Positions 45,493-58,150 of a stretch of DNA of 64,000 nt are shown in pieces. Each line of letters begins with the position of its first letter. Positions within the stretch are counted from its first letter, which is position 1. The stretch comes from Oceanospirillum linum (GTDB taxonomy: Bacteria; Pseudomonadota; Gammaproteobacteria; Pseudomonadales; Halomonadaceae), in assembly GCF_001995095.2 (NCBI RefSeq), contig NZ_MTSD02000003.1, positions 62,001-126,000 on the forward strand, written 5' to 3'. The notes under the pieces are model-generated. The model searched no databases, had not been told where the DNA came from, and was given only the letters and a program-made list of their open reading frames with translations. Both the position numbers and the translations under genes were made by a program.

Positions 45493-45787
45493 TAAGTGTG
45501 CTCTCCCGGTAAAAGCCAACATGCTGTCCCTGCCTTAGAAACATCTGTCCCATACCGACCATCCAAATACGGATGCCTTTAGGGTCAGTCAACGATAGCC
45601 AGACGTCCAGCCCGTCAGGATACTACCATATCCATTTCTGGTGTTATCGTATTGTTTTTTCAGGTGTTACAATACCCATATGCTCTACCGGTGACATTTG
45701 TATTTATGTCAAAACCACCAACAATCTGTTACAAAAAGCCTGCTGGAAGCAACTGATTCAGCGACTCGTTACGGGCACCCTACCGAT

Positions 45788-46219
45788 ATGACACAAGTTG
45801 ACTTCTACATTTTGCCTGCCACCGAGCCTGAAAATCAGCTTCATTTCGCCTGCCGTTTGGTTGAAAAAGTGCTGCATAAGGGCCACCAGGTCTATATCCA
45901 GGCCGCTGATGAAACTCAGGCAAAAGAGATTGATCGCCTGCTTTGGGAATTTCGCCCGGATAGCTTCATCCCGCATCTGATGGTTGATGATGAAAAGATC
46001 CAGGAAGTTCCTGTTGCCATCGGTCATGCGGATGACTGCGCCCACCATCACGATGTGATGATCAACCTTTGTTCCCATGTCCCGGATCATTTCAGCCGTT
46101 TTGAGCGAGTTGCCGAGATCATTTTTCAGCAGGAGCCGCTCTTAAAGGCTAAGCGTAACGACTGGCGCTTTTACAAAGAGCGGGGCTATGTACTGAACCG
46201 CCATGATATGCGCCGCTGA
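45788..46219 (+). CDS. holC: DNA polymerase III subunit chi
   Basis: 143 residues. Chi links the clamp loader to single-stranded DNA-binding protein. The HolC pattern is seen in V-D-F-Y-I-L, the H-F-A-C-R-L-V-E-K-V-L-H-K-G-H-Q-V-Y-I segment, L-W-E-F-R-P-D-S-F-I-P-H and the C-terminal W-R-F-Y-K-E-R-G-Y. ATG at 45788 is the family start; no strong Shine-Dalgarno sequence is visible. The 295-bp gap upstream must contain its promoter because the preceding gene is divergent. Upstream of valS as in E. coli. Confidence 0.94.
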   Translation: MTQVDFYILPATEPENQLHFACRLVEKVLHKGHQVYIQAADETQAKEIDRLLWEFRPDSFIPHLMVDDEKIQEVPVAIGHADDCAHHHDVMINLCSHVPDHFSRFERVAEIIFQQEPLLKAKRNDWRFYKERGYVLNRHDMRR

Positions 46220-46447
46220 TCACCAACAGGAAAATCACCCTCCAGCCACAATTTCTGGCTTCACGCTGGTATCAGGCGGTTATCACAGCCTTAAACGCCA
46301 TGTATAATCGACCGATTATCAAGTACTGATCCGTATCGAGTCCGAAACAGTCTCCAGTACGATCTAACAATTTCCGTTCGCTGCCCGCCTGTGTCCTTCT
46401 GACCTTTCAGCAGGCAGCCAACCTGATTAGCGGTGAACCAGACCTCC

Positions 46448-49330
46448 ATGGAAAAGACTTACCAACCCGAACAGATTGAACGCACCTGGTATCAGAACTG
46501 GGAAGAGAACAAATACTTCCGCCCGTCCGGCGAAGGTGATGCTTATTCCATCGTGATTCCACCGCCAAATGTCACGGGTAGTCTGCACATGGGTCACGCT
46601 TTCCAGTACACCATTATGGATGCGCTGACCCGCTACCGCCGTATGCAAGGCCGCAATACACTCTGGCAGGTGGGTACAGACCACGCAGGTATCGCCACCC
46701 AGATGGTAGTTGAGCGCAAGCTGGCCGCTGAAACAGGTGAGAGCCGTTATGATCTGGGCCGAGAATCTTTTGTCGAAAAAATCTGGGAATGGAAAGAGGA
46801 GTCCGGCGGCACCATCACCAAACAGATGCGTCGACTGGGCAACTCCGTAGACTGGGAAAACGAACGTTTTACCATGGATTCCGGCTTCTACCATGCGGTG
46901 CAGGAAGTCTTTATCCGCCTGCATGATGAGAGCCTGATCTATCGCGGCAAACGTCTGGTGAACTGGGACCCGAAACTGCACACCGCCATCTCTGATCTGG
47001 AAGTTGAGAACAAAGAAGTTAAAGGCAAGATGTGGTACCTGCGTTACCCGCTGGCTGATGGTGTTAAAACTGCCGCCGGTGAAGACCACATTGTAGTGGG
47101 TACAACCCGTCCGGAAACGCTTTTAGGCGATACCGGTGTTGCGGTAAACCCGGAAGATGAGCGTTATAAAGATCTGATCGGTAAGTTTGTTGAGTTGCCA
47201 CTGGTGGGTCGTCGTATCCCGATTGTGGGTGACGAACACGCGGATATGGAAAAAGGAACCGGCTGCGTAAAAATCACGCCGGCACACGATTTCAACGATA
47301 ACGAAGTGGGTAAGCGCTGTGGTCTGCCGATGATCAACATCCTGACCCTGAACGCAGACATCCGCGACGCCGCACAAACCTTTAACACCGACGGCTCCGT
47401 TAACACTGAGATCGACACCTACATCCCTGAGCAATACCGTGGCATGGAGCGCTTCGCCGCCCGTAAAGCGATTGCCGCCGAAATGGAAGAGAAGGGGCTG
47501 CTGGTTAAGATTGAAGAGAACAACATGACCGTGCCTTACGGTGATCGCGGCGGCGTGGTGATCGAACCCATGCTGACCGACCAATGGTTCTGTGATGCCA
47601 AAACACTGGCTAAGCCGGCCATCGAAGCGGTTGAAAATGGCGACATCAAGTTTGTGCCTAAGCAGTACGAAAACATGTACTTCTCCTGGATGCGTGATAT
47701 TCAGGATTGGTGTATCTCCCGTCAGCTGTGGTGGGGTCACCGTATTCCGGCCTTCTACGATAACGAAGGCAACGTTTATGTAGCCGCTTCTGCTGAAGCA
47801 GCCCGGGAGAAATACAATCTGGATCTGGAAACCGAGCTGCGTCAGGACGATGACGTACTGGATACCTGGTTCAGTTCCGCCCTGTGGACTTTCGGCACCA
47901 TGGGCTGGCCAAACGATATCGAGAAGATGAAAACCTTCCACCCGACCGATACCCTGGTGACCGGTTTCGACATTATCTTCTTCTGGGTCGCCCGCATGAT
48001 CATGATGACCATGCACTTCATCAAAGATGAAGATGGCAAGCCGCAGGTACCGTTCAAAAACGTCTACGTCACCGGTCTGATCCGTGATGAGAACGGCGAC
48101 AAGATGTCCAAGTCCAAGGGTAACGTACTGGACCCGCTGGATATGATCGACGGTATCGATCTGGAAACTCTGCTGGAAAAACGCACCGGTAATATGATGC
48201 AGCCTCAGCTGGCTGAGAAGATCGGCAAGCGCACCAAGAAAGAGTTCCCGGAAGGTATCACCGCCCACGGCACTGACGCCCTGCGCTTCACCCTGGCGGC
48301 ACTGGCCTCTACCGGCCGTGACGTTAACTGGGATATGAAGCGCCTGGAAGGTTACCGTAACTTCTGTAACAAGATCTGGAACGCCGCCCGTTACGTGCTA
48401 ACCAACACCGAAGGTCAGGATTGCGGTCAGAACGGCGAAGACGTGATTCTGTCTCTGGCAGACCGCTGGATCATCAGCAGCCTGCAACGTACCGAAGAAA
48501 CCGTCATGCGTCAGATGGACGAATACCGTTTCGATCTGGCATCCCAGACCCTGTACGACTTTATCTGGAACCAGTATTGCGACTGGTATCTGGAGCTTTC
48601 CAAGCCGGTACTGTGGGATGAGTCCGAAGGTGAAACCGAGGAAGAAAAAGCCCAGTTGGCAGCACTGAAACGCGGCACCCGTGGCACTCTGGTTCGCGTT
48701 CTGGAAGCGATCATGCGTCTGTCGCACCCGATCATGCCGTTTATCACCGAAGAGATCTGGCAGCAGATCAAAGGTCTGGCCGGTAAAGAGGGCGATACCA
48801 TCATGCTGCAGCCATACCCGGCTCCTGTGGCTGAACTGATCGACGAAACCGCTGAAGCCGATATCGAATGGCTGAAGTCTGTGATCGTCAGCATCCGTAA
48901 TATCCGTGGCGAAATGAATATCGCACCGGGTAAAGAACTGCCGGTACTGATTCAGCACGGCAGCGACGACGACTTCCGCCGTCTGCAGGATAACTACGTA
49001 TCTCTGTCCAAACTGGCCAAGCTGGAAAAAATCACCTGGCTGGAAGATGACGAAGAAGCTCCTATGTCGGCCACCAAGCTGGTGGGCAAAATGGAAGTAC
49101 TGGTTCCCATGGCCGGCCTGATCGATAAAGACGCTGAACTGGGCCGTCTGACCAAAGAGATGGAAAAACTGCAGAAAGAGGTGGGGCGTCTGGAAGGCAA
49201 ACTGGGCAATGAGAAGTTTGTGGCCAGTGCACCGGAAGAGGTCGTTGCCAAAGAGCGTGAAAAACTGGCATCCGCACAATCATCACAAGCCAAACTGCAG
49301 GAGCAGTATAAAAAGATCGAGGCACTCTAA
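46448..49330 (+). CDS. valS: Valyl-tRNA synthetase
   Basis: A 960-residue class I synthetase charging tRNA-Val. The HIGH motif reads H-M-G-H (47-50, after P-P-P-N-V-T-G-S-L), the KMSKS motif is K-M-S-K-S (552-556), an editing domain lies between them, and a C-terminal coiled coil ends the protein. ATG at 46448 begins M-E-K-T-Y-Q-P; an upstream GTG at 46433 would add five residues. Codon use is more strongly biased than in its neighbours, as expected for a highly expressed gene, and this creates long meaningless open frames on the opposite strand. Confidence 0.98.
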   Translation: MEKTYQPEQIERTWYQNWEENKYFRPSGEGDAYSIVIPPPNVTGSLHMGHAFQYTIMDALTRYRRMQGRNTLWQVGTDHAGIATQMVVERKLAAETGESRYDLGRESFVEKIWEWKEESGGTITKQMRRLGNSVDWENERFTMDSGFYHAVQEVFIRLHDESLIYRGKRLVNWDPKLHTAISDLEVENKEVKGKMWYLRYPLADGVKTAAGEDHIVVGTTRPETLLGDTGVAVNPEDERYKDLIGKFVELPLVGRRIPIVGDEHADMEKGTGCVKITPAHDFNDNEVGKRCGLPMINILTLNADIRDAAQTFNTDGSVNTEIDTYIPEQYRGMERFAARKAIAAEMEEKGLLVKIEENNMTVPYGDRGGVVIEPMLTDQWFCDAKTLAKPAIEAVENGDIKFVPKQYENMYFSWMRDIQDWCISRQLWWGHRIPAFYDNEGNVYVAASAEAAREKYNLDLETELRQDDDVLDTWFSSALWTFGTMGWPNDIEKMKTFHPTDTLVTGFDIIFFWVARMIMMTMHFIKDEDGKPQVPFKNVYVTGLIRDENGDKMSKSKGNVLDPLDMIDGIDLETLLEKRTGNMMQPQLAEKIGKRTKKEFPEGITAHGTDALRFTLAALASTGRDVNWDMKRLEGYRNFCNKIWNAARYVLTNTEGQDCGQNGEDVILSLADRWIISSLQRTEETVMRQMDEYRFDLASQTLYDFIWNQYCDWYLELSKPVLWDESEGETEEEKAQLAALKRGTRGTLVRVLEAIMRLSHPIMPFITEEIWQQIKGLAGKEGDTIMLQPYPAPVAELIDETAEADIEWLKSVIVSIRNIRGEMNIAPGKELPVLIQHGSDDDFRRLQDNYVSLSKLAKLEKITWLEDDEEAPMSATKLVGKMEVLVPMAGLIDKDAELGRLTKEMEKLQKEVGRLEGKLGNEKFVASAPEEVVAKEREKLASAQSSQAKLQEQYKKIEAL

Positions 49331-49365
49331 ACGCCCCGATACAGGTATGACCTGATCAGAAATGC

Positions 49366-49389
49366 AAGCCCGGTTCGCCGGGCTTTTTT
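49366..49389 (+). terminator. Rho-independent terminator of valS
   Basis: AAGCCCGG pairs with CCGGGCTT around a stable TTCG tetraloop, followed by a T-run. Confidence 0.92.
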
Positions 49390-49513
49390 ATGTCGGACGT
49401 TTATCTGACCGGAAGCAAACCGGATACAATAAGCATCTGTACACCTAACCAGTATTTACCTAAACTATTTGCCCTTCACCGATTCGCTCGATACGGCAGA
49501 ATGAGAGGTCATT

Positions 49514-52151
<2,638 letters not shown>

Positions 52152-52179
52152 GCCTTTCCCGCAATCAGAATAACCTTCA

Positions 52180-52252
52180 CCCTCGTTCCCACGCTCCGCG
52201 TGGGAATGTATAGCTGTTCCCGTGCTGCTACCACGCAGAGCGTGGGAGCGAG
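52180..52252. repeat. REP-like dimeric palindromic element
   Basis: Two related palindromes in inverted orientation: CTCGTTCCCACGCTCCGCG at 52182-52200 continuing to 52206, and CCACGCAGAGCGTGGGAGCG at 52231-52250. Each can fold by itself, and the two can pair with one another. Elements with this CGTTCCCACGC core are widespread between genes in gammaproteobacteria and are mobilised by RAYT-type transposases. None is encoded here. Confidence 0.8.
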
Positions 52253-52329
52253 TTACACAGAAACGAACTCTATGTGAGTCGGGCTTTAGCCCGTCAATCT
52301 CCCTATTGTTGCCCTAAGACCGGAGCTTT

Positions 52330-52938
52330 ATGAGCCTCTTCCTACTTTATCTGGCCACCATCTTTCTGATTATCGCCACACCCGGCCCTTCGATTCTGCT
52401 GATCATGCAGCACTCGGCATCCTATGGTGTAAAACGCAGCTTTTATAACGCTTTAGGCGGCGTCAGTGCCGCACTCATTCTGATCATATTATCACTGGGT
52501 GGTGTCGCGTTTCTGATTCAGGGCATCTGGATCAATGTACTGTCGATTCTCGGCGCTTGCCTGTTAGTTTGGATCGGCTTTAAAAACTTCAAGCCGATAG
52601 TCTTGAGCGAAGAGGGCGATCATACAGAAAGTAATAAAGAGCTCTTTAAAACGGCGTTCTATACCGGCATCAGTAACCCCAAAGATCTGATCTTTTTTGC
52701 CACCCTGCTACCGCAGTTTATCATCACCGACCTGCCCTACTGGCAGGCGTCACTGTATCTTGCCTTCGGTTGGCTGGTGTTGGATGTCAGTATTATGATG
52801 AGTTATGCACTGGGCGCGCACCTGCTGGCGCAAAAACTCAGTATGGGCGCACTGAACAAAACCCGAGCCTTTAGCGGCGTATTACTGATCCTAATCGGCG
52901 GGGCGCTACTATCAAGCAACGCATATCAGTTGGTGTGA
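52330..52938 (+). CDS. LysE/RhtB-family amino-acid exporter
   Basis: A 202-residue membrane protein with about six helices and the family N-terminus F-L-I-I-A-T-P-G-P-S-I-L-L-I. The motif S-N-P-K-D-L-I-F-F-A-T-L-L-P-Q-F near residue 118 is typical. It probably exports an amino acid or homoserine-lactone-like compound; substrate unknown. GGAG lies 4 nt before the ATG. It converges on the MNT antitoxin gene with only 4 nt between stops. Confidence 0.9.
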   Translation: MSLFLLYLATIFLIIATPGPSILLIMQHSASYGVKRSFYNALGGVSAALILIILSLGGVAFLIQGIWINVLSILGACLLVWIGFKNFKPIVLSEEGDHTESNKELFKTAFYTGISNPKDLIFFATLLPQFIITDLPYWQASLYLAFGWLVLDVSIMMSYALGAHLLAQKLSMGALNKTRAFSGVLLILIGGALLSSNAYQLV

Positions 52939-52942
52939 TATC

Positions 52943-53251
52943 TCAGGCTTTGCGGTAAAAAACCTCTCCAACACGCTCGATATGATCAAGCAAATCAGGA
53001 TTCTCAATCTGGTTATAAATTGAGAGATCAATTTGATAGGGCAACATAAGATCATCAAGACACGTTTCCAGAGCGGTAAAACGCTCCCAACTTATATTGC
53101 CCATCAGAGTCAGGTCGATATCAGATGCCGCTCTAAAATTACCTTTTGCGCGTGAACCGTAGAGAACAACCTGCTCAACTTCCTGAAAATCAGCGAAAAT
53201 ACTCTGATACTGCTGGATATCCTGCTCGGAAAGACCAAAACGTGCAGTCAT
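52943..53251 (-). CDS. MNT-domain nucleotidyltransferase, antitoxin of a HEPN/MNT pair
   Basis: A 102-residue minimal nucleotidyltransferase with G-S-R-A-K-G (32-37) and S-D-I-D-L (43-47; metal-binding D44 and D46). In characterised MntA-HepT pairs this enzyme AMPylates the HEPN partner and so neutralises it. The start is ATG at 53251, one base after the HEPN gene stop (TAAGATG), indicating translational coupling; a longer frame to 53311 overlaps the HEPN gene and is unlikely. Confidence 0.9.
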   Translation of the reverse strand: MTARFGLSEQDIQQYQSIFADFQEVEQVVLYGSRAKGNFRAASDIDLTLMGNISWERFTALETCLDDLMLPYQIDLSIYNQIENPDLLDHIERVGEVFYRKA

Positions 53252-53252
53252 C

Positions 53253-53678
53253 TTAAAACTCTTCATCCAGCTGGTTTTGTTTTTCGCTAAAGGTTTTGAA
53301 GAACTCAGCAAACAAAACAGAATACTTGTGCTGCAGGTGATTCAGAATCTCTTTGGCGGTCTCTTCGTTGTATGTATGCACTGTTCGATTTCGGTCCTGC
53401 AACATCGCCAACCAGGTATGACCGTCTGAGATCAACTCACGCTTAAAGCCTTCTCGGATTGCATCGCGGGAACCCGATATCGTCTCAATCCCCTGCCAAA
53501 CCAGAAAGTCCCGTAGTACGTTCCACGCCAGCTCATAGGTGAATTCGAAAGCCTGAATCGCACCTTGCTTTTCGATATTACTCAGCTCACGGGCAGCCAT
53601 CAGATCCAGAGCTTCCTGCAGCTGACTGTATGCTTTTTTGAAGTGGTTAAAACGCTGAGACCAGCGAACATCTGTCAT
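53253..53678 (-). CDS. HEPN-domain protein (HI0074 type), toxin of a HEPN/MNT pair
   Basis: A 141-residue all-helical protein of the nucleotidyltransferase substrate-binding family (HI0074-like): F-E-F-T-Y-E-L-A-W-N-V-L-R-D-F-L near 44-59, S-R-D-A-I-R-E-G-F near 70-78. The HEPN RNase motif R-x4-H is intact (R96, H101) and continues as H-x-Y (Y103), the R-x4-H-x-Y form in which the tyrosine is the AMPylation target. It is first in the two-gene operon. Related pairs are toxin-antitoxin modules carried on islands or plasmids. Confidence 0.9.
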   Translation of the reverse strand: MTDVRWSQRFNHFKKAYSQLQEALDLMAARELSNIEKQGAIQAFEFTYELAWNVLRDFLVWQGIETISGSRDAIREGFKRELISDGHTWLAMLQDRNRTVHTYNEETAKEILNHLQHKYSVLFAEFFKTFSEKQNQLDEEF

Positions 53679-53805
53679 AACAGGCCTATTTTTAGTTGGG
53701 GTAACGATGTGTAGAGTCTATCAGATTTGGGATCGTCCAAGTGAGTTGCAAGGACTGGAGCGATGTAGTTTGATTGTCGCAATTATCAGATAGACAGGGA
53801 TGACT

Positions 53806-54711
53806 ATGAATTGGTCTAAAGCAATGGCAGTGGGTTATGTTGCATCAATCGTTCTTGGTGCCGTTATCGGAGGTTCATTTGCACCGGCGTGGTCTGGCTA
53901 TGTTGTACTTACTGGTTTAGCTTTGCTGCCCCTCATTATTTTCCTCAAGCCCGAAGCACTACAATCAATGTCACGCCATCACTTTGCTGAAAAATTCAAA
54001 ATGGCTTTTGGTGGAATTTCAGCTTGGCTATGGGGAATTGTCATATTTTCCACAGCAGGCTCAGTATTACTTGCTGTAACGGATACAGAAAAAAGCGGGA
54101 CTCATGAGTTGGTAACACCTATTCTCCAGTCTATCGTGGCTGCATTTGTTTTCTATGTAATTGATGTGAACTATAGTCGAAACCAAAAGCAAAAACATGC
54201 CTATAAGCTGTCATACAGATTCCTAAGAAACATCACTCATCACGCAAAATCCCTTATCGTTCACCTTTGCGAGATCCAAGAATTTCCAATTGAAATTTAC
54301 GATGGGTATCTAAAAAACAAACTAATCTGGAAGCCTGAATTTGATATTTTTTTCTCTATACTTGATGGCGCTAAAGAGCATAGATACTGCGCTTACGACC
54401 GAACCGTGACCCCGCACAAAATGTGTAATACTCAAGAACTTCTCTGGCGGCACTATCAGTCAATCCAAAAGAATATCGCTAAATCAAATCGCTGGTATGG
54501 TAGTGTCATTGGCGATGAATATATTCAAGTGCTGATGGAAATAGATTCATGCTACTTGATACAAGAATATATTCCGACGTTTTGCGACCCCGAAAGCCCA
54601 TATAGAATCCCCCCAGAAAAAAGCAACCCGTCAATTCCACAATACTTTTGCGAATACATCATACTTTGCCAGAAGCTAGAGCAGCTTTTAGATAAAGATA
54701 TTGTTGATTAA
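53806..54711 (+). CDS. Hypothetical membrane protein beside the HEPN/MNT pair
   Basis: About 301 residues. Four membrane helices are predicted at about 6-24, 30-47, 69-91 and 103-120, followed by a soluble domain of about 175 residues that I do not recognise (rich in Tyr, Lys and Ile, with several Cys). Base composition is visibly more AT-rich in the second half than in the flanking core genes, suggesting transfer. ATG at 53806 has AGGG upstream; ATG at 53800 is possible. The head-to-head arrangement with the HEPN/MNT operon and the shared atypical composition hint at a common accessory pocket. Confidence 0.7.
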   Translation: MNWSKAMAVGYVASIVLGAVIGGSFAPAWSGYVVLTGLALLPLIIFLKPEALQSMSRHHFAEKFKMAFGGISAWLWGIVIFSTAGSVLLAVTDTEKSGTHELVTPILQSIVAAFVFYVIDVNYSRNQKQKHAYKLSYRFLRNITHHAKSLIVHLCEIQEFPIEIYDGYLKNKLIWKPEFDIFFSILDGAKEHRYCAYDRTVTPHKMCNTQELLWRHYQSIQKNIAKSNRWYGSVIGDEYIQVLMEIDSCYLIQEYIPTFCDPESPYRIPPEKSNPSIPQYFCEYIILCQKLEQLLDKDIVD

Positions 54712-54729
54712 TCCCTCTAATAATAAAAA

Positions 54730-54757
54730 CCCGCTGCGATCTCTCACAGCGGGCTTT
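54730..54757. terminator. Bidirectional Rho-independent terminator
   Basis: CCCGCTG pairs with CAGCGGG around a ten-base loop. A-run and T-run on opposite sides allow it to serve the plus-strand membrane protein gene and the minus-strand ilvD. Confidence 0.85.
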
Positions 54758-54783
54758 TAAGGTTCTGCATCTTAGCTAGGCTA

Positions 54784-56616
54784 TTAGTCCAGCTGAGACA
54801 GATCCCGTACTGCGCCTTTGTCGGCGGAGGTGGCGAGCAACGCGTAGGCTTTCAGCGCGGCAGAAACTTTACGCGGACGATCTTCAGCCGGTTTCCAGCC
54901 CAGTTTGTCCTGTTCGGCGCGGCGTTTTGCCAGCTCTTCATCGGATACCAGCACGTCGATGGTGCGGTTCGGGATGTCGATGCGGATCATATCGCCATTG
55001 CGTACCAGACCGATAGCACCGCCAGCGGCTGCTTCCGGTGAACAGTGGCCGATAGACAGACCAGAAGTACCACCGGAGAAGCGACCATCGGTCAGCAGAG
55101 CACAGGCTTTACCCAGACCTTTCGATTTAATGTACGACGTTGGGTACAGCATCTCCTGCATACCGGGGCCGCCTTTAGGGCCTTCGTAGCGAACAATAAC
55201 GACTTCTCCCGCAACGACTTTGTCATCCAGGATATTAGCTACGGCTTCGTCCTGAGATTCTGTCACATGGGCCGGGCCTTCAAACACCAGAATAGATTCA
55301 TCCACACCGGCGGATTTCACCACACAGCCATCCTGTGCGATGTTACCGTAAAGTACTGCCAGGCCACCCTCCAGCGAGAAAGCGTTTTCCAGCGAGCGGA
55401 TACAGCCGTTTTCACGGTCACCATCCAGTGTCGGCCAGCGGGTCGCCTGACTGAAGGCGGTCTGGGTCGGGATTCCGGCTGGGCCTGCTTTGTAAAGCTC
55501 GACCACCTCTTCCGACGGGTTACGCATGATATCCCACTCGTCCAGAGCGTCTTTCATAGTGTCGCTATGAACGGTTGGTGTGTCGGTGTGTAGCTTACCG
55601 GCACGATCCAGCTCACCCAGAATACCCATGATGCCACCGGCGCGATGCACATCTTCAATATGGTATTTCTGAGTATTAGGCGCGACTTTACATAGCTGCG
55701 GGATCTCCCGGGATAAGCGATCAATATCCTTCATGGTGAAGTCGATTTCCGCTTCCTGAGCGATGGCCAGCAGGTGCAGAATGGTATTGGTGGAACCGCC
55801 CATAGCGATATCCAGCGCGATAGCGTTTTCAAACGCTTTAAAGCCTACAGAGCGCGGCAGAACACGTTCATTCTCCTGCTCATAGTATTCGCGGGCCATC
55901 TCAACGATGCGGTGACCGGCGCGCTGGAACAGTTTTTCACGATCAGCATGGGTTGCCAGCACCGTTCCGTTACCCGGCAGCGCCAGACCCAGAGCTTCAG
56001 CCAGGCAGTTCATGGAATTGGCGGTAAACATACCGGAGCAGGAACCACAGGTGGGGCAGGCAGAACGCTCAACGGCATCAACCATCTCATCAGTGGCGGT
56101 CGGGTCTGCAGCCAGTACCATGGCATCCACCAGATCCAGCTTATGTTCAGCCAGCTTGGTTTTACCGGCTTCCATTGGGCCACCGGAAACAAAGATCACC
56201 GGAATATTCAGGCGCATAGCCGCCATCAGCATCCCCGGAGTGATCTTGTCACAGTTAGAGATACAAACCATGGCGTCAGCGCAGTGGGCGTTAACCATGT
56301 ACTCCACAGAGTCAGCGATGATGTCCCGGGATGGCAGTGAGTAAAGCATGCCATCATGCCCCATGGCGATGCCGTCATCGATAGCGATAGTATTAAACTC
56401 TTTAGCAACACCACCGGCTTCTTCAATCTGACGGGCAACCAGCTGGCCCATATCTTTCAGGTGAACATGGCCCGGCACAAACTGGGTAAAGGAGTTGACA
56501 ACCGCAATAATCGGTTTCTGAAAGTCATCATCTTTCATACCGGTGGCGCGCCACAGGGCACGGGCGCCAGCCATATTGCGGCCTGCGGTGGAGGTCTTGG
56601 AACGATACACGGGCAT
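54784..56616 (-). CDS. ilvD: Dihydroxy-acid dehydratase
   Basis: A 610-residue iron-sulfur enzyme of branched-chain amino-acid synthesis. Cluster-ligand regions are present: C-D-K-I-T-P-G and [17 protein letters not shown]. The N-terminus [22 protein letters not shown] is typical of the long IlvD form. AGGA lies upstream of the ATG. Single-gene unit. Confidence 0.97.
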   Translation of the reverse strand: MPVYRSKTSTAGRNMAGARALWRATGMKDDDFQKPIIAVVNSFTQFVPGHVHLKDMGQLVARQIEEAGGVAKEFNTIAIDDGIAMGHDGMLYSLPSRDIIADSVEYMVNAHCADAMVCISNCDKITPGMLMAAMRLNIPVIFVSGGPMEAGKTKLAEHKLDLVDAMVLAADPTATDEMVDAVERSACPTCGSCSGMFTANSMNCLAEALGLALPGNGTVLATHADREKLFQRAGHRIVEMAREYYEQENERVLPRSVGFKAFENAIALDIAMGGSTNTILHLLAIAQEAEIDFTMKDIDRLSREIPQLCKVAPNTQKYHIEDVHRAGGIMGILGELDRAGKLHTDTPTVHSDTMKDALDEWDIMRNPSEEVVELYKAGPAGIPTQTAFSQATRWPTLDGDRENGCIRSLENAFSLEGGLAVLYGNIAQDGCVVKSAGVDESILVFEGPAHVTESQDEAVANILDDKVVAGEVVIVRYEGPKGGPGMQEMLYPTSYIKSKGLGKACALLTDGRFSGGTSGLSIGHCSPEAAAGGAIGLVRNGDMIRIDIPNRTIDVLVSDEELAKRRAEQDKLGWKPAEDRPRKVSAALKAYALLATSADKGAVRDLSQLD

Positions 56617-56947
56617 GGGTAGTCCTCAGCAACTTGGTGCGGGTAAAAGCCTTATCAGAACAGGGGGTTTACCCTTCTTCATAGGTTAACTCTTGCAAGC
56701 CACTTTTTTACCATTGTGACGCCGGTATGGCTAGGCATAGAGGATGGAAAAACGGACTTAAAACAGAAATTTTCACTACAAAGCCTGTTCTATACTGGTA
56801 ATAACAGACTATTTATATTGGATTTTACTGGCAGAGCCTTGTTTTTCAGAATCCAAAACCGGGTTTTGGTTCTTAGCAGCGCCTTTTCTCCTTTTGGCAT
56901 CAGGGAAACTGTCGGTCAACCTGAGCAGAGCGTACAAGGAGCATCTT
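56617..56947. other. Divergent intergenic region between ilvD and ald
   Basis: 331 bp holding both promoters. Two inverted repeats are visible: GGGTAAA...TTTACCC near 56641-56674 in the ilvD leader, and CCAAAAC-CGG-GTTTTGG at 56853-56869, followed by TTCTT, in the ald leader. No leucine/valine/isoleucine leader peptide was found before ilvD. I could not assign the promoters with confidence. Confidence 0.4.
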
Positions 56948-58063
56948 ATGCTTATCGGCGTACCAAAAGAGATCAAAAATCAGGAATATCGCGTAGGAAT
57001 AACACCAGCAGGTGTCAGCGAACTAACCTGTACCGGTCATCAGGTGATGATTGAGCACAATGCGGGGGAATCGATCGGTTTCCCTGATAGCGCCTATCAG
57101 GCAGCGGGGGCCAGCATTGAGACCGATGTTGCTGTTCTCTTCGATAAAGCCGAGATGATTGTAAAGGTAAAAGAACCTCAACCGGCAGAGTATGCCCGCC
57201 TTAAGCCTGGTCAGCTATTGTTTACCTATCTTCATCTGGCACCGGACCCTGAACAGACTAAAGGACTGATCAAATCCGGCTGCACCGCCATCGCCTATGA
57301 GACCGTCACGGATACTCACGGTGGCCTGCCTTTATTAGCTCCCATGAGTGAAGTAGCCGGTAAACTTTCCGTGCAGGCCGGTGCCCGCTGCCTGGAAAAA
57401 TCCATGGGAGGCCGAGGTGTTCTGCTCGGCGGAGTACCTGGGGTGGAACCAGGCCACGTTACCATCATCGGTGGTGGTGTCGTTGGTGAAAATGCAGCTC
57501 GGGTGGCGATGGGTTTAGGTGCAGAGGTGACCATTCTGGATCGCTCTGTCCCTCGCCTTCGGGAGCTGGAAGCCCGCTACGCCGGTCGCCTGAAAACACT
57601 CTACTCAACTCAGGAAGGGCTGCTCAACTGTATTCGCCGTAGCGACCTGGTGGTGGGTGCCGTGCTGATTCCGGGGGCCGCAGCGCCTAAACTGATCACC
57701 CGTGAGATGCTGAAAGAGATGCATAAAGGCAGTGTACTGGTGGATGTGGCTATCGATCAGGGCGGTTGTTTTGAAACCAGTCGGGCAACAACTCACGACA
57801 AACCTGTGTTTATCGAAGAGAGTATTGTGCACTACTGCGTCGCCAATATGCCTGGGGCTGTTGCCCGCACGGCAACGCTGGCACTAACCCATGCAACCCT
57901 GCCCTTTGTACTTGCACTGGCTAATAAAGGTTGGCAGCAGGCGATAAAAGACGATATCCATCTGATGAGAGGACTAAATATCCATGCAGGACAGGTCACA
58001 AATCAGGCCGTAGCAGAAGCGCTGAATTATGCTTACATCAAGCCAAGTGGCCTGATCGGGTGA
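56948..58063 (+). CDS. ald: Alanine dehydrogenase
   Basis: A 371-residue NAD-dependent enzyme interconverting L-alanine and pyruvate plus ammonia. The N-terminus [18 protein letters not shown] is characteristic, and the Rossmann motif is [16 protein letters not shown] lies 6 nt before the ATG at 56948. The frame extends upstream to 56894 without support. It converges on argA. Confidence 0.95.
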   Translation: MLIGVPKEIKNQEYRVGITPAGVSELTCTGHQVMIEHNAGESIGFPDSAYQAAGASIETDVAVLFDKAEMIVKVKEPQPAEYARLKPGQLLFTYLHLAPDPEQTKGLIKSGCTAIAYETVTDTHGGLPLLAPMSEVAGKLSVQAGARCLEKSMGGRGVLLGGVPGVEPGHVTIIGGGVVGENAARVAMGLGAEVTILDRSVPRLRELEARYAGRLKTLYSTQEGLLNCIRRSDLVVGAVLIPGAAAPKLITREMLKEMHKGSVLVDVAIDQGGCFETSRATTHDKPVFIEESIVHYCVANMPGAVARTATLALTHATLPFVLALANKGWQQAIKDDIHLMRGLNIHAGQVTNQAVAEALNYAYIKPSGLIG

Positions 58064-58092
58064 TTCAGGCCCTTGCTTAGAGTCTTATACGC

Positions 58093-58137
58093 AGGCAAGG
58101 CGGGAGCTTCCTCGGAGCTAAGAAAGCCCTGCCTTTT
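58093..58137 (+). terminator. Possible terminator between ald and argA
   Basis: AGGCAAGGC pairs with GCCCTGCCT (one mismatch) around an imperfect inner hairpin, followed by TTT. Confidence 0.4.
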
Positions 58138-58150
58138 CCAACAGCCTCAG

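Noticed and set aside
47123-48268. A 381-codon open frame antisense to valS, and a second of 293 codons at 48398-49279
   Set aside because: Strong codon bias in valS removes antisense stops. The predicted proteins have implausible composition (many His, Phe, Gln) and no start signals.
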